A DNA stretch of 64,000 bases from Tretioscincus oriximinensis (taxonomy: Eukaryota > Chordata > Lepidosauria > Squamata > Gymnophthalmidae). Numbering within the stretch: the stretch's first letter is position 1; each line of letters begins with the position of its first letter. Of the stretch, positions 56,733 through 64,000 are shown piece by piece. The stretch is from the NCBI GenBank assembly GCA_022410635.1, contig JAJVDF010001781.1:1-64000 (forward strand), given 5' to 3'. Under the pieces are notes generated by a model. The model was not told the DNA's origin. It did not search any database and was given only the letters and a program-made list of their open reading frames with translations. Made by a program: the position numbers and the translations under genes.

Positions 56733-56935
56733 GAAGTCCAGCAAAGGAGCTGGTAGCACTTTGAGACTAACTTGAGAAAAGTGGGTGGCAGAAGCTTCCG
56801 TAGACACGTCGACTTCTTCAGATGCTCAAGAAGAAGAAGCGTCTGAAGAAAATGCATCTGAAGAAGTCTGCGGAAGCTTCTGTCACCGACTTTTCTCAAG
56901 TTAGTCTCAAAGTGCTACCAGCTCCTTCGCTGAAC
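56733..56935. mobile_element. M repeat, near-perfect palindrome
   Basis: Arms of about 90 bases: GAAGTCCAGCAAAGGAGCTG, GAGACTAACTTGAGAAAAGT, GAAGCTTCCGTAGACACG then inverted. The loop is GAAGAAGAAGC-like. Inverted arms are highly similar, so the two halves arose recently from one unit. Confidence 0.85.
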
Positions 56936-57174
56936 CAATTTTGGTTTTGCTCCACAGTTCTCTCCAATTTATTATTTATTTATTTTTAGTTGTTATATCC
57001 TGACCGATATCTGAAAGCCTCAGTGTGGCTAAGAATAAAAGCAGAAATGCAAAATTGAAGTTTTAAAACCACATCTGAAAGAGGGGAAGGAAAAAATATT
57101 CTTCCTCGGAAGGCCAGTTTAAAGAGCTGCGTCTTTTCTGAATGATCACACTGATGGTAACCGACACCCCTGGA
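56936..57174. other. Unassigned
   Basis: A (TTTA)n-like stretch near 56970 may be a retroelement tail. Confidence 0.35.
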
Positions 57175-57577
57175 CCATGTCCTATGAGGAACAGTTAAAG
57201 GATCTGGGGATGTTTAGTCNGCAAAAGAGAAGACTTAGGGGAGTCCTGATAGTTGCCTACAAATACCTGAAGGGCTTTTCACAGAGCGGAGGGATCAGCC
57301 TTGTTCCCTTTGGCACATGGAAGGACTAGAAGCAATGGGATGGAACTGCAAGGGAGGAGATTTAGATTAGATATCAGAAGAAACTTCCTAACAGTCAGGG
57401 GGATAAACCAGGGGAACAGGCTACCACAGGAGGTGGTGAGTTCGCCTTCGCTGGAAGTCTCCAAACAGAGGCTGGGCAGTCATTTGTCTGGGATGGTTTA
57501 ATGAATCCTGCATCGAGCAGGCAGTTGCACCTGATGACCCTGGAGGTCCCTTCAAACTCTATGATTCTATGATTCCA
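57175..57577 (+). mobile_element. CR1-like LINE (family A), 3' end
   Basis: CATGTCCTATGAGGAACAG to CTCTATGATTCTATGATT. Confidence 0.85.
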
Positions 57578-58393
57578 TAGCCTGGAGTCAACCACCGAGG
57601 AATCCCTGCCCCAGGTTTCTACTCTCAAGTCACTTCCCACCGCTGGTTGGTCATCCTGTCCTCCAGAATTCTCTTCCTTTTCCTAAAATACTTGACCTGC
57701 TGTTCATTGAACAGGAAGATATATAAGCCTGGATGGCTTTGGAAAGGGTCTGGTCAGATTCATGGAAGAAATCCATAGCTACTATCTCCACTTCACTAAC
57801 TATTATCTCTGGTATAAAAACACTGCATTTCTCCAGAAAGCAGCCACTGAGCGGGGAACAAGTTACGTTCGTGGGCTTCCATTTGGAACTGTTGAGTCAC
57901 AGCAGGAATAGATTGTTGGGTTAGGTGGGCTATTAGCCTGGTGAGCAGAAGAGTTCCTTGGTTGTAAATGGAATGTACTCCATCAGTTCAAAGGGTGTTT
58001 GTTGGATTTCTATTTTTTCTATTATTTATCTGGATTTCTATAACCTTCAGGTGTTTCCAGAAGTAGCCATGGAATATGAAGGAAGAAAGATGAGATGTGT
58101 GGGGGTGGATATTGATTGACTTATCCTTCCTTTCTTCCAAGATCTCTTTGCTTTAAGAAGATTTCATTTAGAGAAAACTTCTGCATTTGTACTTCCAAAG
58201 GTTATGAGGAAACTTGTGGATTTTGAGGAAGTTGTAAACTGTAGAAGTACTTACCTCAAGTATGAGTTGTCCAATGAAGGAAAGATCCAGACAAGTCCCT
58301 TTTAATAATCCTTACAGCATTCCCAACAAAGAAATGCATTACATCCCATAGTGCTTTACCACAAGATGTGGGCTTCAAGATGGAAAGATGCTT
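57578..58393. other. Intron, unassigned
   Basis: No feature recognised. Confidence 0.4.
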
Positions 58394-58684
58394 AGAAGAA
58401 GAAGAACTGGGTTCTTACCTTTCTCACCTTTCAAAGGGACTCAAAGCGGCTTACAAGGGTATTTTTGCCTGAAGGCTGACATTCTATCTTCCCCACCAGG
58501 CTGTGGTGGTTCCCATGTATCTACTTGCAGTGAGTTGCAATTTCTTGCAATTCCTGCTTTCGAATAGCTGGGTTGCCTAGAGCTACAGGTTAGTGGAAGG
58601 TGTTCAGCCCTCCCCACATCCCACACAGGGCTTCGAAACCCCATCTCCCAGGCGAGAGACAAATTCCTAAGCGACTGAGCTATC
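58394..58684 (-). mobile_element. SINE-2, full length
   Basis: Tail GAAGAAGAACTGGG, body, and head CTAAGCGACTGAGCTATC. Confidence 0.85.
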
Positions 58685-60556
58685 TAGAATAATATAATTC
58701 TATGATTCTAGATAGTTGAATCTAGATAGTTGATTCTAGACAGTTGAATTCTATGATTCTCTTGTAATTCAATACAGCAAACTGCCTCGATGTCAGGGGG
58801 TAATTAGTTCAGTCCCCAGCGNCCCCCCGGAAGAGTGAAGTGGCAAACTACTTTTGCATCCCAGCTAAGGAAAACATATGGAGGTCAACCAATGCAGTCA
58901 ACCAAGAGTCGGCTACAACTCAATATTGTCGACATTCTTAAAAATTTATTCTGAAATATTGTGAGATTAAGGCTGTTAATAGTATTTTTTTTCAATTTCC
59001 AAAAAATTGATTTTGAAAGTATATGAGCATTCATAGTGCGTGTTATGAATGCAAAACACACCAAATTCAACCAGCAATACTGAAAGCTCTTAACTGAAAC
59101 ATCCAAAGAAAGCCTATGGCAGAAAATGCGTAGCAGCTTCCCGTACAAATTCAGCTGGCAAAATAATATAGGGGTATAGATAGATGAGCCATGTATGGTC
59201 TTTGGCTACTGAATGGTTGACATGAGCATCCCTCAGGGCACAAGTGAATGTGCTACATTTTGAGTTAGGGACAAAAATCATACCTTCTCATTCATGTAGA
59301 CTGTAGTAAGACCAGGACTAGAAGGCTTCGATCAGTTATAAGACAAGATCCATCCCCAAAACCCCCAACAGAAATGAACTGGTACTCATCTTCTACTTCT
59401 TATCAATACTGTCACAACACATATTTTTAATTCATCTTCAGTGATGAAGAACTGGGTGATGATTTCATCCAGTTCTTCAGGGTTGAGGATGGGTTAAAAG
59501 TACATGTCTGAGCATCTGCATCTTCAAATACAATATATTCAGCAGTAATTAGTCACATTAATGAAGCTATGTGTGACCATGTGACCATAGTGTTGGGAGG
59601 CTGGACCGAGTCCAGGAGAATAGGGGTCAAGATATATTTGTGATCATGTACATGTGGGCAGCGTATAAACACAGAGGGGGTCATGAGCACGTAGTCAGGC
59701 AGATGATTTTCTCTCTTTCTCAGAAACTGAACCCTGAAGGAATNGGGATAGACAGAAGGAAACACTTTTTATACAACATAGTTCAACTTTGGAATTCGCA
59801 ACGGTGAGCTTGAATGATCTCAAAGAAGGGTTGTACCAACTGATGGAACTCAAGTTGATCAATGACTAAAATCCTTGATGGTATTAGGAGATCTGAAGTC
59901 CATCTTCTGTGGGACCAAAACAGGGAATATGCTTATGTCCTGCTGTTGGGTTTCCATGGACAAGGTGACCGAGAACAGACTGTTGGACTAGAAAGGTCAT
60001 AGGTGCCATCCAGTGAGGTGCTTCTTTTGTTGACATCTGTGTATTTATGGGTTCAGAAATATTGCACTTTGGATATATGACTTTTTATCCTTGCCCTGAC
60101 AAATCATAGCAAAAGCCAATGAACGATTAGTGAGGAAACGCTTTCATATTAAACTCAACAGCTCACTAGGCAAAGGGGTGGGAATTTAACACATGTACTA
60201 GAAAGCAAAAACCAAACGAAAACAAAATACCCCAGACATCTTATAAAGCTTGGTCATTTTCCACAGATTTTTTTTAATAATGCAAATGTGCAAACATAAT
60301 AAAACAGATTTCTTAGATTTAAGCATCGTTGCTATGTTAATAGCGGGTGCACTACGGCAAGGTGGCATAGACACGGTCGGTAAAATGGAGGTGCCGGCCT
60401 AGTTAAATCACACTTACGTAAAGCTGCCTCTCGGAAAACTGAGGTCTCCATGACTCAAATCTCATTTCAGAAATGCCCTCTTATGCCAGAATGTTCTGGA
60501 ACCTTCTACAGGGCATCATTGATGGGTTTCCTGGGATTCAGTGGCATTAGCTACCT
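58685..60556. other. Intron, unassigned
   Basis: Begins with a TTCTATGATTCTAGATAG satellite-like stretch to about 58760; nothing else recognised. Confidence 0.4.
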
Positions 60557-60633
60557 TTCTGAATCCTACATTGAGCAGGGGGTTGGACCCGATGACCCTG
60601 GAGGTCCCTTCCAACTCTATGATTCTATGATTC
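60557..60633 (+). mobile_element. CR1-like LINE (family A), 3' tip
   Basis: GAATCCTACATTGAGCAGGG to CTATGATTCTATGATTC. Confidence 0.8.
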
Positions 60634-61689
60634 TTCTATGAGCAAGGAGAGGTGCTGAATTAAAATCTGGAACAGCCCTTCCGAAGTCTTCAGCTAGAAA
60701 TGAATGCTCTTAATAAAATGTTCAGAGAAAAACGGATTTCTTTTGGAAGAGTTTAAATGGAAGGCTTCTTCTTATCTGACTGCTACATCAATATAGATTC
60801 AGTACCTCTTTATTTTGCATTCCCTAAAGCTTCACTTGCCGAAAACAGCTGCATTACTCCAAGGGAGAGATTTCCCGTTATCCATTATGCACAACTCAAC
60901 TATGTATTAAACATCAATAGCTCATCATTCCATTTAGAATTTTTTTAGGCGATATTTAACAGAGGAAAGGTTGGAAATATGTCTGCCCCTCTCCCAACAC
61001 ACAGCAAAGATGTTAAACCACAGATTCATGCAAAGAGTCACCCAATTATGGAATCCTTTAAAAATAATTTTTGGGTCACACAAGATACAAAGGTTGAGCA
61101 CCATCCAATTTAACCCTTGGCCACTGATTGGGGGGGGAGGGCACTCAATTCCCAAACCTTCCTCCAGCCAGATCAGCATAACATCCCACCACTGGCCCCT
61201 CTTCACACTACATTCAGCTTACTGTCTTTTTTAAGTGTTTTCTTCTGTCCCAGAATCACCACAAATAACCTTGGGCTAAAAGTAAAGAATTTGGTTTATT
61301 CTCAAAATATGGCCCCTCTTAGCTCCTGTCAAATAATTTCATTCATTTAAGGGATTATGATGCTCTCCAGAAGAGCCCTCTGGAGCAATGTGTGCGTGCC
61401 AGGGTTGAGAAGAGTTTGAGGACATAATGCAAAAATACAAATGACGCAAGGAGGATATTTAAAGTCACATGCAAGGAATAACTTTTATTGGACAAGCTGT
61501 ATGCTTTACCCTTTATTTCCCTTCTTATAAGTGACTCAAGGGGCTTTTTAAAAGAAATCCTTTTGGGGATGTGGTGGGGAATGCAATATTTTCGGTGCAT
61601 GTATCCCTCGGTAACACATTCATTTTTGTACTTGTTGTTTTCTAAGATATGTTTTTCCGTAAGGCCATTTTTGATGGGACAACTAAGAC
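60634..61689. other. Intron, unassigned
   Basis: No feature recognised. Confidence 0.4.
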
Positions 61690-61952
61690 AGTTTCAAGAC
61701 AGGACTAGATAGGTTTATGGACACCAAGGGTATAAATGGATTCTAGGATAGATGCCTGGATGTTGCCTCTGGGATGGAGCCACAGGCAGGACTCCTGAGA
61801 TACCATTTGCAGGGAGTCATGAACAGGAGCATATTTTGCTTTCCTCTTTGGACTCCCCAGGTGCATCTGGTGGGCCTCTGGGTGGGACAGAAGACTGGAC
61901 TAGGTGGGCTGTGGCCTGATCCAGTATGGCTTTTCTTATGTTCTTATGTTCT
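61690..61952 (+). mobile_element. CR1-like LINE (family B), 3' end
   Basis: TTTCAAGACAGGACTAGATA to CTTATGTTCTTATGTTC. Confidence 0.85.
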
Positions 61953-64000
61953 TAACTGCATGGTGAAAATTCTAAGATTGGGCACCTTTGGATGTGGAAA
62001 AGCTGCAGAATCTTCCCCCATGCTTAATTTGTAGCCCATTTATGATCCTCTCCAACATTAAACAAGACTAGAAAATATTTCATCCGTCTGTGGCCATCTC
62101 ATTGTTCCTATACATCGTGAAATGCAAAACTAAGGCAATTGGGCCTGGTTACCAATAATTTGCATGTGGTATTTGACTAAGTGGACTGGGGATGTGGCAG
62201 ACCTGGTCACATCCCTCTGCACTGTAAATGTCTCTATCCAGGTTTCTTAGACCATGGTTGCACACCAGTTATCAGGTCTTAGGGCAGCCTGATCATGTGA
62301 TATTTGACTAAATGGGCTGGGGCTGTGCTAGACCTCGTTGCATATCTCTCAACCTGATTCAAACCTGGTGTTCTTGGATCCCACCTCATTAATAACACAC
62401 TCTTACTTGGGAAAGTTCAGAATAAAGGAGACTGTTTCATAGGAAAGCCGAAACTTGAACATTCAAATTGAGAACATATTGAGCACTGAAGGGAGGTTTA
62501 AAATCAGATGTGTGACCTTGACACTGAAGTCAAACACAACCACCTGTTTATCATCCGAAATCTACCCGATCCCAGCACCAAACTGAAAACATGAAGGGAC
62601 TCTACAAGACACAAACTTCCCACATCTTTTTTCCAAATGGTAAGGAAGCCATTTTCCTTAATTACATCTGGGCCTGTGGTTTCTTCTATCGTCGAAAGAA
62701 TTGGTGTCCCTTTCAGTCCCTTTCGCTTAGAGCAGAGGCATAAACGTGGGTCTGCGCATGCGCAAGAGGAAGTTCATCCTGAAGCAGGGCTCATGCGTCG
62801 CTGTATTTTGGATGTGCTCAGGCCAACAGGCAAGAAAGAAAACAACTAACATTATCAGGGTACATTAAGATGGGAGCGAGGAGAAAGACACAAAGGAAGT
62901 AAAATGCTGTTAAGCATTGATTGTTAAGATGCTGCACTGAGAATGGGAGTAAAGTTTGGCACATTGTTTCTTCTTGATCCATGCCATAAGTGAGCAATTT
63001 CTCAGCCTTCCTGAAAAATCTCTATGCCAGCCTAAATGAATCCACTTTCTCCATATCTAGTGGCTAATAATGACATGGTAGATCCATGCAACAAAATGGT
63101 ATGGCGGACTTCTAGGGAAAGAGGGATGTAAGAGTGGGTTATGGCACTCCAGAATTCAGTAACAGCTCTTCTACTTGTCAATGCTTTTTCACGTGTTTTT
63201 TTTAAAAAAAGAAAGCTCAGGATTATCAAAATTTAGTTCGATTTTGTTCCAAATTTAGTTCAAAATCCCAGCCCAACCTTCTTCCTTTAATGCTACCTTC
63301 CTGCCTGCAAAGAAGCTTATGTTACATAGCAAGGATTGAGAATCTAAAATAAAGTATTCTAGATGTTACTGGACCCAGTTCCTTTCAAGAGCTTCTAGAC
63401 TAGCCACAGTTCTGAATTACAACACAGCAACTTCTGGAAAGTTGGGTGTTTCCCTCTACCTAACTCAGATATTTAGCTGGCAGATTCAGTGTATTGGCAA
63501 ACGTACATCTTCCATGTTCACTTCCATGAGCTGAAAATGTAGCGTACAGGAATTACTCCAAGAGACCCCAGCCAAATTGCCACCATGTTTATGTAGATTA
63601 TGGGGCAACATCATGATTTGGACATCCTTAGGGCATTATAATCACTAGGAATAAACTTTGGCCAAAACCAAGACAACAAACGTAAAAGGTCCAGTATGAG
63701 GAAGGAGGTGGGGAGTCACCTTACAGCCTAAAATTATTACAAACCTGATCAGCTGCATTCATTGCACAGTTAAACACAAAGACAGTAAACCATCATATGG
63801 GACGGATGAACAAAATTGTAGAAATGTCTAATTTAAATCTCCCCCCACCAAACTCTTCCTGTCTACAAAATAGCAATTATTTACCCTCCAAATGATGATT
63901 TTGTGTTTTGTAATTTATCCCTCAACTCTGAACCCCAATNCTTGGAAATCCTAGCTTGCTTCCTGGCCTCAGGGAGGGAGACCAGGGTCTTCAAAAGGCA
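61953..64000. other. Intron, unassigned
   Basis: About 2 kb of unassigned sequence; I looked for an upstream NCAM1 exon on the minus strand and saw none. Confidence 0.4.

Noticed and set aside
46074..64000. NCAM120 GPI-anchor exon or fibronectin exons
   Set aside because: Searched by eye on the minus strand for the expected motifs; none convincing.

Overview
This window is vertebrate nuclear DNA, almost certainly from a squamate reptile. Two things show this. Four coding exons on the minus strand match the 3' end of NCAM1 (neural cell adhesion molecule 1) with correct phases and splice sites. The interspersed repeats include Sauria-type SINEs with the tail shared with a LINE, a second tRNA-derived SINE ending in (GAA)n, and two CR1-like LINE families (called A and B here). 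A gecko or related lizard is possible, but the sequence does not fix the species.

Layout. Positions 1-5200 hold a damaged retroviral provirus on the minus strand, with an LTR, a primer-binding site, gag remnants and an env frame that runs off the left edge; no pol is visible. Positions 5.4-25.7 kb are repeat-rich intergenic DNA downstream of NCAM1. They contain a Ty3/gypsy-like LTR retrotransposon (8376-12686, intact 5-bp target duplication) nested in a SINE, a solo LTR related to the provirus (13068-13802) nested in a CR1, a hAT element with a perfect 8-bp target duplication (14827-15417), and several CR1-B fragments. Positions 25.8-32.3 kb are the probable NCAM1 3' untranslated region, which carries five hAT-type palindromic MITEs.

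NCAM1 then reads from right to left: transmembrane exon 45866-46073, first cytoplasmic exon 40602-40718, the NCAM180-specific exon 37028-37801, and the last coding exon 32265-32385 with the stop codon. The alternative 774-base exon is a multiple of three, so the NCAM140 form (exon skipped) and the NCAM180 form (exon included) both stay in frame. The introns carry SINEs, CR1s, hAT elements and near-perfect palindromic elements. A 175-base (GAA)n tract, which reads as (UUC)n in the transcript, lies about 480 bases upstream of the NCAM180 exon. Positions 46.1-64 kb are intronic relative to NCAM1; I see no further NCAM1 exon there, only repeats and unassigned sequence.

No prokaryotic system, CRISPR array, or functional RNA gene is present. 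The points most worth a second look are the gag/env provirus with a 12-residue gag repeat, the gypsy-like element whose pol order is integrase before reverse transcriptase, the hAT MITE tandem sharing a target site in the NCAM1 3'UTR, and the palindromes and pyrimidine tract around the NCAM180 exon.
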